DNA of 64,000 nt from an uncultured Collinsella sp. (GTDB lineage: Bacteria > Actinomycetota > Coriobacteriia > Coriobacteriales > Coriobacteriaceae): assembly GCA_900541205.1 (NCBI GenBank), contig UQIV01000006.1:1-64000 (forward strand), read 5' to 3'. Each line of letters starts with the position of its first letter. The stretch's first letter is position 1. The position numbers and the translations under genes are program-made. Positions 41,867 to 50,812 of the stretch are shown here, one piece after another. The notes under the pieces are model-generated. The model saw only the letters and a list, made by a program, of their open reading frames with translations, made no database searches and was not told the origin of the DNA.

Positions 41867-44311
41867 TTATGCGTGGTCGCGCCAGTCGAGAACGCGCTGC
41901 TTCATGCCCTCTATGTCGAGCACGCCTTCGGCAAAGCCCTTGCGCACGAGCTCTTCGGGAACAAACTCGTCGTAGCGATCAAAATAAGGCACCTCGCCGG
42001 GATAGACGAGCTCGATGGGATCGAAGTCCTTCTCGGCCTCGGCGGCGAGCACCTCAAAGAATGTCTTCTCGTCGGCCTTCATCTTAAACTGCATAAAGTA
42101 CGGGCGTGACGGGTCGAGTCCGCGAAGGCCCAACTCAGCGACGCATTTGATTTTAAGCATGCGCTCGAGTGCTAGGAAGGCGTAGCTGCCCAACCAGGGG
42201 AAGAGCACCCAGGTGTCGCCACCCAGGTTGATGAGCGGCTTAGTTCCCGCGCCCGAAATCTCGGCCGTATGACGAGCTTGCGCCAAGCGAGCCCGTGCGT
42301 TACCCATGAGGTACGGATATGTCGCGTGCTCGTTGAGCGTCTTGCGCATGCGCTCGAGTACGTGTGTATTGATGTCGCCGGGGCAGTCGCCAAAGTAGGC
42401 CGGCACCCGGCCCTTGACCTGCGTGGCAAAGACGGTGTGGCGCTTCCAGTCCACTTCCTCGACAATCCAGCAGTGTCCGGCGATGGCGATGCGCTCACCG
42501 GGCGGTGGCGGATTGACGATCGTGCCCAATTCGGCCGACTCGCTACGAACGGTGAACTCCTCGTTTTCCTGGAATACGGCGTAGAACTTAAAGTTGTTAA
42601 TGATGCGCTCGCCCGCGAGACCCACGATGAGCCCGCCACCTTCGGTGACCTGGATATGGTCGATCTTAATGAGGTGACGTAGCAGCACACGGTAATCGTC
42701 TGCCGAGACACGGTGGAAATAGCTGAGCGTGAGCACGCGCTGGGCAAGTTCGGCCGGCGTGAGCTCGCCGGTGCTGACGAGGGTCGACATAGTCTGGTGA
42801 TAGAGCAGGCTGTAGGGGAGTCGATCGAGCTCGGGCGGCTCGACCCACTTTTCCTCGCGATAGAGTTGTACGAGCGCGATACCCTGCAGGAGCTTCCACG
42901 GAATGGTTTCGGGCATCATCGTGCGCGGCTCGGGTTCCTCCTCGCGCATGACAAACCACATCTCGGGCGGAAGATCGCGGCGTCCCGTGCGGCCCATTCG
43001 CTGCAAAAAGGAGCTGACGGTAAACGGCGCGTCGATCTGGAAGGCGCGCTCCAGGCGGCCGATATCGATACCGAGCTCCAGCGTAGAGGTGGTGACGGTT
43101 GTCTGCGCCTGCTCCTCGTCGCGCATGAGCTCCTCGGCCGTCTCGCGCAGCGATGCCGAAAGGTTGCCGTGGTGGATGAGAAAGCGGTCGGGCTCGTGTC
43201 GACTTTCGCAGTAGCTGCGCAGCATGGAGCACACGGCCTCTGCCTCCTCGCGCGAGTTGGCAAAGACCAGGCACTTGCGGCCGCGCGTATGCTCAAAGAT
43301 ATAGCCCATACCGGGGTCGGCGTTGTCGGGCGCCGTGTCGGTGGGGTTGAGCAATGCCTGTTCGGGTGCTCGGGGGATGTCGACTTCGCCCTCGGGGGCC
43401 GAGGAAGTTCGGCGGTCCTTGGGAGCGGCCTTGCCCCGTGCCCGCTCACGACGTTGACGGCATTCCTCTTGTGTGAGTTGTCCGCTGTGACGCACGTCTT
43501 GGGTGCCGGAGGGCAGTGCCACGGGTGTCGCTGCCTCAATGCGCTCGCACGCAAGCACTTCGGCCTCTTGAGGACCCATGCTCTCGAATCCTCGCTGCTG
43601 CGCCTGAGGACCCGAGTTGTAGAAGTGTTCCATAGAGATGCGCCACACGCGTCGCGGTTCCTCAAAGCGGGGGATAACGCAGTCGCGTCCCGTTCCCTGC
43701 GAGAGAAAGGCGCCCGTGCGCTCGGGGTCGCCGATGGTGGCCGAAAGGCCAATGCGGCGAGGCTGCACGCCGGCCATGCGCGAGAGTCGCTCGATAAGGC
43801 AGAGCGTTTGCCCGCCACGATCGCCGCGCATGAGCGAGTGGACCTCATCGATGACCACATAGCGCAGGTCGCAAAACATGCGCGGGATCGCCATATGCTT
43901 ATGGATTAAGAGCGCTTCGAGTGACTCGGGCGTAATCTGCAAGATGCCGCTCGGTTTTTTAATGAGCTTAGCCTTGTGCGACTGCGAGACATCGCCGTGC
44001 CAGTGCCAGACAGGGATGTCGGCCTCTTCGCAGAGGTCGTTGAGGCGGACGAACTGATCATTGATGAGCGCTTTGAGGGGGCCGATGTAGAGGGCGCCCA
44101 CGCTCGCGGGCGGGTTCTCCCAAAACTCGGTCAGGATGGGAAAGAAGGCCGCTTCGGTTTTGCCGGAAGCCGTGGATGCCGTTAGGAGCACATTGTCTTG
44201 TGTGTTAAAGATGGCATCTGCCGCCGCAACCTGAATGGAGCGCAGACTCTCCCAATCGTGGGAGTAGATGAAGTCTTGGATAAACGGGGCGTAGCGGTCA
44301 AAGGCGTTCAT
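41867..44311 (-). CDS. Lhr-like DEAD/DEAH-box helicase of a TerB-associated module
   Basis: An 814-residue superfamily 2 helicase. Motif I is TASTASGKTEA (Lys51), motif II IDEVHSL, motif III SATIG, and motif VI QRMGRTGRRD. A polar insertion of about 80 residues (around 240-330) separates the two RecA domains. The C-terminal third is of the Lhr type and includes ISGAGTKPLINLGGDTWVLFPWLGS. The start at 44311 follows AAGGAGG. It is third in an operon after a TerB-domain protein and a BrxC/BrxD-like ATPase. Helicases of this type (BrxHI) occur in type 2 BREX defence, but the PglX, PglZ and PglW genes of that system are absent. Confidence 0.85.
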   Translation of the reverse strand: MNAFDRYAPFIQDFIYSHDWESLRSIQVAAADAIFNTQDNVLLTASTASGKTEAAFFPILTEFWENPPASVGALYIGPLKALINDQFVRLNDLCEEADIPVWHWHGDVSQSHKAKLIKKPSGILQITPESLEALLIHKHMAIPRMFCDLRYVVIDEVHSLMRGDRGGQTLCLIERLSRMAGVQPRRIGLSATIGDPERTGAFLSQGTGRDCVIPRFEEPRRVWRISMEHFYNSGPQAQQRGFESMGPQEAEVLACERIEAATPVALPSGTQDVRHSGQLTQEECRQRRERARGKAAPKDRRTSSAPEGEVDIPRAPEQALLNPTDTAPDNADPGMGYIFEHTRGRKCLVFANSREEAEAVCSMLRSYCESRHEPDRFLIHHGNLSASLRETAEELMRDEEQAQTTVTTSTLELGIDIGRLERAFQIDAPFTVSSFLQRMGRTGRRDLPPEMWFVMREEEPEPRTMMPETIPWKLLQGIALVQLYREEKWVEPPELDRLPYSLLYHQTMSTLVSTGELTPAELAQRVLTLSYFHRVSADDYRVLLRHLIKIDHIQVTEGGGLIVGLAGERIINNFKFYAVFQENEEFTVRSESAELGTIVNPPPPGERIAIAGHCWIVEEVDWKRHTVFATQVKGRVPAYFGDCPGDINTHVLERMRKTLNEHATYPYLMGNARARLAQARHTAEISGAGTKPLINLGGDTWVLFPWLGSYAFLALERMLKIKCVAELGLRGLDPSRPYFMQFKMKADEKTFFEVLAAEAEKDFDPIELVYPGEVPYFDRYDEFVPEELVRKGFAEGVLDIEGMKQRVLDWRDHA

Positions 44312-44392
44312 GGGACCTCCTTTCAAAAACGAATCTCTCAACGCGGTAGGCAGTGGCTTGCTGCATTAGTGCCTCGACGTTTGCCCAGATAA

Positions 44393-44429
44393 AACCTGCC
44401 AAAATAAACCTGTCCCTTTTTGGCAGGTT
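44393..44429. repeat. REP-like hairpin with GGGACAGG core, copy B
   Basis: The arms AACCTGCCAAAA / TTTTGGCAGGTT enclose TAAACCTGTCCCT, whose complement contains GGGACAGGTTT. It covers the stop codon end of the ATPase gene and lies between two genes of one operon. It shares its core with copy A (30491-30527). Confidence 0.6.
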
Positions 44430-45732
44430 AGATGGTGAACTCGGCGAAATTGCGGTCGCCGCCTGCGGTGCCGGTGTCGCCTGTTGCGGCTGCCGGCGCC
44501 AGCGTGTCGCCACCGACGCTTTGCAGCAGCTCGGCTACGTTGGCGTCGGGGTTCTGACACAGGATGTCGAGCAGCTCGATAAAGTCACGGATGACCTCAC
44601 GCGGCGTTAAGTGCGTATCGGCTCCCACGCGACCGAATTCGATCTTGAGGAAGTCCACCAAGTCGCTCTCGGTAAGCGTGGGCGTCCAGCCAAAGTAGCC
44701 GGCATGGATCTGCATGAGTTTTTCGATGAGCACCAGCAGCTCCTCATAGGTGAGTGGCTGCAGACGAATGATGGGCGCGAGCATGTCCTTAAGGTCCTCG
44801 CGCGCAAAGCGGCCCTGAGCGAGTCGGCTGCGCAGGGCTTCGTAGGAGAACACGCCGCGGCGGCGGTCTTCGATGGAGGTTGGCGTGCCACCCATGATCA
44901 TGCCCAGGTACTGCGCTTTGCCCTGGAGCGTGTCGTTGTACATGGTCAAGATCTTCTCGTAGTTGTATTGGCGCGTGATCGCGTTGGGAATCTTGTACAG
45001 ATTCACGAGCTCGTCGATGAGCACCAGCATGCCCTTGTAGCCGCTGCAGACCAAAAAGCGCGCAATGAGCTTAACGTAGTCGTACCAGTCGTCATCGCTG
45101 ATGATGGTCGAGGAGCCCAGCTCGGCGCGTGCCTCACTCTTGGTTCGGTACTCGCCGCGGATCCATTTGGTCACGCGGCTCATGGCCTCTTCGTCGCCCT
45201 CGGATACGGCCGTGCGATAGCGTCGGAGCATGCGGGTGAAGTCGAAGCCGTGGACCATTTCCTCGAGCGGGGCCAGTTGGGCATTGACGGCAGACTCATC
45301 GGCATCGGCACACGAGGCGACCCAGCGATCCAGAATAAGGTTGAGCGCACCGCCCTCGGGGCGCGTCTTGGTCGATATATTGCGGATGAGCTCGCGGTAG
45401 GTGGCAAGGCCCTGCCCCTGACCGCCCTGCAGGCGGCGCTCGGGCGATAGGTCGGCATCGGCGACGACGAATCCCTCGCCCATGGCGTGCGTACGGATGG
45501 TCTGAAGCAAGAAGCTCTTGCCGGCGCCGTAGCGACCGACTAAAAAGCGGAAGCTCGCGCCGCCATCGGCGATGAGACTCAAATCGGTGAGCAAGGCGCG
45601 AATCTCGACCTCGCGTCCCACAGTGATATAGGGAAGGCCGATGCGCGGGACCACGCCACCCTTGAGCGAGTTGAGAATGACGGCGGCGACGCGTTTGGGT
45701 ACGCGGGGCGCTGCGGATGCGGTATCACTCAT
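44428..45732 (-). CDS. BrxC/BrxD-like P-loop ATPase
   Basis: A 434-residue AAA-like ATPase with Walker A GRYGAGKS (residues 66-73), Walker B-like MLVLIDELVNLYK, and a sensor-like LGMIMGGTPTSIEDRRRG. It matches the DUF2791 (BrxC/BrxD) ATP-binding family. Its start overlaps the end of the TerB gene by eight bases. In the related BREX and Ter-associated systems this ATPase type is thought to work on DNA together with a helicase. Here the helicase is the next gene. The last 40 residues are Gly/Ala/Thr-rich. Confidence 0.8.
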   Translation of the reverse strand: MSDTASAAPRVPKRVAAVILNSLKGGVVPRIGLPYITVGREVEIRALLTDLSLIADGGASFRFLVGRYGAGKSFLLQTIRTHAMGEGFVVADADLSPERRLQGGQGQGLATYRELIRNISTKTRPEGGALNLILDRWVASCADADESAVNAQLAPLEEMVHGFDFTRMLRRYRTAVSEGDEEAMSRVTKWIRGEYRTKSEARAELGSSTIISDDDWYDYVKLIARFLVCSGYKGMLVLIDELVNLYKIPNAITRQYNYEKILTMYNDTLQGKAQYLGMIMGGTPTSIEDRRRGVFSYEALRSRLAQGRFAREDLKDMLAPIIRLQPLTYEELLVLIEKLMQIHAGYFGWTPTLTESDLVDFLKIEFGRVGADTHLTPREVIRDFIELLDILCQNPDANVAELLQSVGGDTLAPAAATGDTGTAGGDRNFAEFTI

Positions 45733-47485
45733 GGTCTAGGTATCCTCTCACGTCTGCTTTGTAGTCCTCGATAATCTGCGGCCCTGCCGCGCCAAATTCA
45801 ATTACGGTGTCACCCACCAGGTCAAAGAGCGTCTCATTGATGCTGTCGACGAGCATGTCCTCGCTCTGGCCCGAGTGCGCTACTGCCGATGCCGCTTGCG
45901 CTGCGTTTTGCTCGAGGAGTGCGCGAAGGAAGGCATCTGCGGCGGGCGCGAGTTTGTTCGCAGCTTCGGTGGGCGCGGGCGTTACGGGTGCGGGCACAGA
46001 CGCGAGGAGCGGCGCCACGACACCAAACTGTTCGGTGGAAATGGTTGGCTCGTCGGCCTCGTCCTGCCCTGCGGCCGCCGTGACCGGCTCGACAGATGCG
46101 TCTGCCGCGGGCTCGGCTTTCGGCTGCTCGGAGTCCACCGTATCGACCTCTGCAAGCGCATCGTCCTCGCGCTCCTCATCGATCAAAAGCGCCTCACGCG
46201 TTTGTGCGGCGGCACTCCGGATATGCCCCAGCTGGCTCAGGTCGATATCGATCTTGACGGGCTGATGTGCGGCATCCCATGAAAGCCATGCCACGATCTC
46301 GTCATCGATAATCTTAGCCAGATATTTGGGGACCTTCTCTTCCTTAAGGGGATGGCCGGGATCCAGTGCCAAGCGCAGACGCTGATCACAAGCGCGCATC
46401 ATCTCACCGAGCTTGCTGCTTTTTTGTCTGCTGCCGTGGACGCGCATGCATTCCCAGAAGCCGTTTTGACAACGGTAAATATGGATGGGGTCCAGACGGT
46501 ATTCGCAGTCCTCGTGGCGATTGGGCGCAAAGAACACGGCCGAGGCAAACATGGTATAGGGCATGGCCGTCTCCTCCCCAAACAAGCTCGCCACGATACC
46601 GGTCTTTCGGTGCGTGTCATAGTAACGCGCCATACGGACATACACGGCGCATGCCACGTGGCGCAGGTCGCGATGGTGGCTGCGATCGAGTCTTGAGTTA
46701 TTAAGGTTATACGTGGAGAGGGCGTTGATAGCGGCCATGAGTCGCTCCTCGCGCGCCTCGTCGGGCGGAAGGGGGAGGATCGGCTCAGAGGATTTACGAC
46801 GTTTGGGGGCCTGCCCGGACGGCTCCGGTGCAGGCGCAAGGTCTCGAACCGCACGCCGCAGCTCGATAAGGGCGTTATCGAACATGACGGTTTTAGAGTC
46901 GCGAAGCAGCTTGGGATCGAGCCCGTGGAACACGGCGTAATCCTGCAGCCACACGCGTGCAAACCGGTCGATGCCGGGCTCGAGGGCACGATAAGCATCC
47001 CAAAAGGCCTTGATCTTGCTAAAACCATCGAGCGGGTCATCTACGCCAATGCCGCAGATCAGTTCATAGAGATACAGGAAGGCAAAGGACGTAGACGTTT
47101 CTTCGACGGTTCCGCGGCGTACCCGTGCGCGCCAGGTAAAGTACCCGCGCAGCTGGCGATCGCTCATGGCGTTGTAGGTTGGGAAGTACGACTTGAACGT
47201 ACCGTTATAGGGGCAATCGTCCTCAAAGTCGGCCATCAGCAGGCCTTGGCGGTAGAAGAGCTCGGCTTCCGAAAGCCAGCGTCCTGCACCGCCTTTGGGG
47301 TCATCCTGCCAGCGCGATATCTCGCGCATCTTGCGGTACTGGTCGGGAAGGAAGTTCTGCATCTGACGACCGGTTTTGAGAATCGGCTCGTCTGCGTAGA
47401 CTTCATGTGAGAAACGGGCGGACTGATGGGTCCGGGCCTCGGCCATAATGCGCTCGATGAGCATCTTGATGTCCTGGTCGGCCAC
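45725..47485 (-). CDS. TerB N- and C-domain protein
   Basis: A 586-residue protein with a TerB-N-like domain (about 30-240; WLSEAELFYRQGLLMADFEDDCPYNGTFKSYFPTYNAMSDRQLRGYFTWRARVRRG lies within it), a middle helical region, a Pro/Ala/Glu-rich linker (about 440-520) and a short TerB-C-like end. The GTG start follows AGGAGAAG. It is the first gene of the module with the ATPase and helicase. These domains belong to the Ter-related stress and DNA-processing systems described by comparative genomics. I see no TerB proper, tellurite genes or effector nuclease next to it. Confidence 0.72.
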   Translation of the reverse strand: MADQDIKMLIERIMAEARTHQSARFSHEVYADEPILKTGRQMQNFLPDQYRKMREISRWQDDPKGGAGRWLSEAELFYRQGLLMADFEDDCPYNGTFKSYFPTYNAMSDRQLRGYFTWRARVRRGTVEETSTSFAFLYLYELICGIGVDDPLDGFSKIKAFWDAYRALEPGIDRFARVWLQDYAVFHGLDPKLLRDSKTVMFDNALIELRRAVRDLAPAPEPSGQAPKRRKSSEPILPLPPDEAREERLMAAINALSTYNLNNSRLDRSHHRDLRHVACAVYVRMARYYDTHRKTGIVASLFGEETAMPYTMFASAVFFAPNRHEDCEYRLDPIHIYRCQNGFWECMRVHGSRQKSSKLGEMMRACDQRLRLALDPGHPLKEEKVPKYLAKIIDDEIVAWLSWDAAHQPVKIDIDLSQLGHIRSAAAQTREALLIDEEREDDALAEVDTVDSEQPKAEPAADASVEPVTAAAGQDEADEPTISTEQFGVVAPLLASVPAPVTPAPTEAANKLAPAADAFLRALLEQNAAQAASAVAHSGQSEDMLVDSINETLFDLVGDTVIEFGAAGPQIIEDYKADVRGYLDHE

Positions 47486-47573
47486 CGCTTCTCCTCTCCT
47501 AACGCAGCTTCGGTGACCTCATATCATAGCACAGCATCAAACAGGTGTTCGAGATACCGCTATGTAGATAGAT

Positions 47574-48290
47574 TTAGAACAGGAGGGCGTAGATGACGGC
47601 TATGACAACGGAGGGGAGCATATTGGCCGTGCGGAAGGTCTGGGGACGGATGAGATTGACGCCGACGCAGAAGATGAGCATAGAGCCCACGAGCGATAGG
47701 CTGTCGAGGGCGGCGGTGGTCATGATGGGGGAGAGCGCGCCGGCAAACAGCGTAATCGTTCCCTGGAACACGGCGACGGGCAGGGCCGAGAAGATGCAGC
47801 CGCGTCCGAGCGAGGCCGTCATGGTGCAAACGATGATGCAGTCCAGCGCGCCCTTGAGGGCGAGCGTGGACCAGTCGCCGAGCAGACCGTCTTGGATTGA
47901 TCCCACGATAGCCATGGCACCGATGCAGACGGTCAGCGATGTCGAGACAAAAGCGTTGGTGAACTCGTTATCGCCCTCGCTGCCGGTTTTGCGCTTGAGC
48001 CATTCGCCAAGGTTCTCGATGGCAGCTTCCAAGTTGATGGCCTCGCCGATGAGCGAACCGAGCGCAAATGAGACGATGAGCATGGTGGTACCGGTGGTCG
48101 CTAGCGCCTTTCCATCGATGATGAGCATCTTTTGCATGGTGCCGCCCAGGCCGATAAACAGGACGCACAGCCCCGATGCTTTCATGAGCGTGTCTTGGAT
48201 GCGCGGTGTAATGAAGCGGCCGCCCGCTAATCCTAAAAGACCGCCCGCAACTAAAAGCACAACGTTGATGATTGTTCCCAAGCCCGGCAT
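47574..48290 (-). CDS. DUF554 membrane protein (YqgA/YdfK family)
   Basis: A 238-residue protein with about seven hydrophobic segments; GTIINVVLLVAGGLLGLAGG and the closing VGVNLIRPQTFRTANMLPSVV are typical of the DUF554 family. AGGAGGGC precedes the ATG at 48290. The family is conserved in Gram-positive bacteria and E. coli, but its transport function is unknown. It has its own upstream region, with the near-palindrome TAATAC...GTATTA at 48361-48384. It is 88 bp upstream of the TerB operon on the same strand, so it may be read with it. Confidence 0.85.
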   Translation of the reverse strand: MPGLGTIINVVLLVAGGLLGLAGGRFITPRIQDTLMKASGLCVLFIGLGGTMQKMLIIDGKALATTGTTMLIVSFALGSLIGEAINLEAAIENLGEWLKRKTGSEGDNEFTNAFVSTSLTVCIGAMAIVGSIQDGLLGDWSTLALKGALDCIIVCTMTASLGRGCIFSALPVAVFQGTITLFAGALSPIMTTAALDSLSLVGSMLIFCVGVNLIRPQTFRTANMLPSVVIAVIYALLF

Positions 48291-48408
48291 GAGCCCTCCT
48301 GTATTGATGCCAACGTGGCAATCGTAGCAGAACGAAATGCGAGGCACATCGCAACCCATCTAATACGTTATATAAGCGGTATTAGGAATGATGCGCAGCA
48401 TTTAAGCC

Positions 48409-49839
48409 TCAGGTGGTTGTCGGGACATAGGGATAGTATTCAAAGCGCAGTGTCATAAGCCGCTGCGGGGATTCAATAGCCGCGGCGATGATATTGGCAT
48501 CGCGGGCACGATCAAACCCTTCGAGCTCGATCTGGTACGAGACGTCTTGCATAATGTCCAGACGTCGCCAGGCTAGGAGTGTGTCGCCATCGAATTCCAA
48601 GGCCTTGCCTCCGTCTGGAGCAACGGCGTATAGACGCAGCTTGGCGGTGGTTGCAGGGTCGACAACTGTGACCTTTTTAATTTCGTTTCGAGTATTCTTG
48701 GCGCCCAACAAGGTGAGCAGTGTTGGGGCCACGACCTCGCCCGATGGCAAAAAGACGACTTCGATGGATTCAGGAAATGCGATGATAGCCGACTTGCGGA
48801 CGGGCTGATTGGCGGCGGCAGCTTCGATGTTCGCAGCGTCGATGACCTCTGTGTGGTCGAGCGCGGCAAGCACGCAGCAGTTACCTTCATCGATCTCTTG
48901 AGGATCAGCAAGCCCCAGACTGTCCGCGAGCTCGGGATCGTTTGGATCGGTAGCGGGCTCATCCGGTGCTTCGAAAGAAGCTGGGACGCTGTTTGTCGGC
49001 GACGGCGTGTCGCCCGCACTTGCTTCTTTATCCGCGCTCTCTTCTTGTATGGTTGCGTTGATGGGTTCGTCGTTTGAGGGGAGCGTCTTGGCGTCAAGCG
49101 CGGAGGGGAGAATTCCGATGGCTCCGGATCCGTTCCACTCCATTTCGAGAAGCGCCGGGTCGGCAAGAATGCGTTGCCTGCATTGCGCGTGGGCATCGAT
49201 CTCAATAGGGCCTGCCTCCGTCCCGCGCGTAAGGCTGAGAGATCCGGCTGGCTTCTCGAAATGAGCGTCTGTGTCTTTGGCGCTGACGGCGTAGAACAGC
49301 AGGGACGCTTCTCCCGCCGCGATGGCATCGGTGCCGGCTTTGGTCAGCCGCAGCGATGCCGTGAATGAGAGGGTGGGCTGCGTGTCGTCTGCATTCGCGG
49401 CGGCGCAGCCCAGACATATACCGCCTCCTTTCTCAAAAAACGTACCGTCGAAGGCGACCTTCGCTCCGTTCGCCGAGTCATCGACCGAAGCGATGTCGAT
49501 GCGCAACTCCAAATCGCACGGATCGCCATCTGCATCGAACACAACCGAGCGCCACGTGCAGACGGCGCGCCCCGCCTGGGAGCCGTTTGCCTTGTTCGAA
49601 CGATTGATATCCACGACTATCGAGCCGTCCGTATTACGACGAAGGCATCCCGAGGTTGAGATTGCGGCCTGTGCGATCGAAAAACGCTTGCACGCAATGG
49701 CGCTCGACGGATTTGGTGCGGAGCTTAGGGCTGCTGGTAAGGAGTCTGCCATGACGGGAGTCGCCCAAGCGGCGACAGGCGTTCCGGTTGCGAGCGCGCC
49801 GCAGAGTGCGACGACGGGCAAAAGGTTCTTCGATGCCAT
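48409..49839 (-). CDS. Secreted protein of unknown function, 476 residues
   Basis: The N-terminal 30 residues are a signal peptide (ending AAWATPVMADS). The mature part has paired Cys residues (ACKRF, SGCLRR, LGCAAA, GNCCVL) that may form disulfides, an acidic Pro/Ser/Glu linker at about 265-320 and beta-rich flanks. No membrane anchor or LPXTG motif is visible at the C-terminus (YYPYVPTTT). AAGGAG precedes the ATG. It is the last gene of a five-gene operon of exported proteins. I recognise no family. Confidence 0.65.
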   Translation of the reverse strand: MASKNLLPVVALCGALATGTPVAAWATPVMADSLPAALSSAPNPSSAIACKRFSIAQAAISTSGCLRRNTDGSIVVDINRSNKANGSQAGRAVCTWRSVVFDADGDPCDLELRIDIASVDDSANGAKVAFDGTFFEKGGGICLGCAAANADDTQPTLSFTASLRLTKAGTDAIAAGEASLLFYAVSAKDTDAHFEKPAGSLSLTRGTEAGPIEIDAHAQCRQRILADPALLEMEWNGSGAIGILPSALDAKTLPSNDEPINATIQEESADKEASAGDTPSPTNSVPASFEAPDEPATDPNDPELADSLGLADPQEIDEGNCCVLAALDHTEVIDAANIEAAAANQPVRKSAIIAFPESIEVVFLPSGEVVAPTLLTLLGAKNTRNEIKKVTVVDPATTAKLRLYAVAPDGGKALEFDGDTLLAWRRLDIMQDVSYQIELEGFDRARDANIIAAAIESPQRLMTLRFEYYPYVPTTT

Positions 49840-49857
49840 GGGGTCTCCTTAGCTAAT

Positions 49858-50139
49858 TTAGTGAGGCCTGTCCGTGTTTTGTTTCTGGCTGCGTTTGATG
49901 TGCAGACCGAGGCCGGCGGTCCCCGCGCCTGCTGCTGTGGAGCCTCCTGCCAAGAGCCATCGTCTGTCGCCTGTCTGCGCCAACGGTTCCTCGCGGTCGC
50001 CGCGGTCGAGCTCCGAGAGGTCGACCGTCACTTGCGTGGCGGCCTGCGCCTGTTCTTGCTGGGCAAAGGCCATGGCTGGCCCAAACGCTAGGATGCTGAC
50101 GGCGGCGGCCAGGGCGACGGCCTTATGCCGTGTGCGCAC
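49858..50139 (-). CDS. Small LPXTG-like surface protein
   Basis: A 93-residue product from a GTG at 50139 that overlaps the upstream stop. It has a signal peptide (AVALAAAVSILAFGPAMAFAQQ), a short mature part (VTVDLSELDRGDREE), the sorting-like motif LAQTGD, a Gly/Ala-rich membrane segment and a basic tail (HIKRSQKQN). The mature part is only about 25 residues, so it may act as a linker or a pilus-base-like subunit. The overlap with the preceding gene suggests coupled translation. Confidence 0.62.
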   Translation of the reverse strand: MRTRHKAVALAAAVSILAFGPAMAFAQQEQAQAATQVTVDLSELDRGDREEPLAQTGDRRWLLAGGSTAAGAGTAGLGLHIKRSQKQNTDRPH

Positions 50140-50722
50140 CGGGCTCGACCGTCCAGGTGATCGTTGCAACCTGATCGCCTTCGCCGGTTACGCGGAAGAT
50201 GTCGCGCGTGACGCGGGCGACGTTTCCGCTTGTCTTGAGCTTAATTTTGTCCGTGCCGCCGGCAATGCCCTGGTAGCCCATGTCGAAGGCTGCGTTCTTG
50301 GAAAGATCGAGGCCCGTCCCCTGCATTGCGGCGCTGGCGTTCTGGAGTGCGCCGTCGGGGCCGACCTTAAAGTCGATGGAGTTCTGCGCGGTTCCGGCCT
50401 TGGCGTCGGCAGCAATGGTCCAGGTGTTCATGGCGTCGATCTTCATGTTAGTGACATGGATGCCGTAGGCCGAATGATTGTCGATGGTGGTCGCGTCTTC
50501 TGAGGGGCCCTGAAGCGTGCCGTCGGCCTTGGCGACGAAGGGAATAACCGTCGGAACTTTGAACTCAACGTTGTCGATCTCGGTCCTGACCATTACTTTC
50601 GTGGTTCCAACGCGCCCGGCCGCCATAGCTGGCGTCGGGGCAGCGCCCATTGCGAGCGCGAGCGCGAGCCCTGCGCCCACGACGAGCGCTCTGGCTCCGT
50701 TCATGTTCCTGGTGATGTCCAT
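50123..50722 (-). CDS. Secreted beta-rich protein, 199 residues
   Basis: A signal peptide (ALVVGAGLALALAMGAAPTPAMAAG) is followed by a Thr/Val/Asp-rich mature chain with alternating beta pattern, including TWTIAADAKAG and TITWTVEPG. Such a pattern occurs in WxL-like and TasA-like extracellular proteins, but I cannot assign it. It has no cysteine. AAAGGAA precedes the ATG. It lies in the exported-protein operon between a membrane-anchored protein and a small sorted protein. Confidence 0.65.
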   Translation of the reverse strand: MDITRNMNGARALVVGAGLALALAMGAAPTPAMAAGRVGTTKVMVRTEIDNVEFKVPTVIPFVAKADGTLQGPSEDATTIDNHSAYGIHVTNMKIDAMNTWTIAADAKAGTAQNSIDFKVGPDGALQNASAAMQGTGLDLSKNAAFDMGYQGIAGGTDKIKLKTSGNVARVTRDIFRVTGEGDQVATITWTVEPGAHTA

Positions 50723-50812
50723 GGTCGTTCCTTTCTATTCGCCGCGGGCCGTCCCCGCGATGATTGGACGAATGCTGGTGAATTGCGTGCGGTGCCGCGT
50801 CGGCCGGAAAAG

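Noticed and set aside
41867..47485. Complete type 2 BREX system
   Set aside because: Only the ATPase and helicase resemble BREX parts; no PglX methylase, PglZ, PglW or PglY gene lies in the region.
50139..50169. A TTG start ten codons upstream for the small sorted protein
   Set aside because: The GTG at 50139 gives a normal signal peptide and couples better to the upstream stop.
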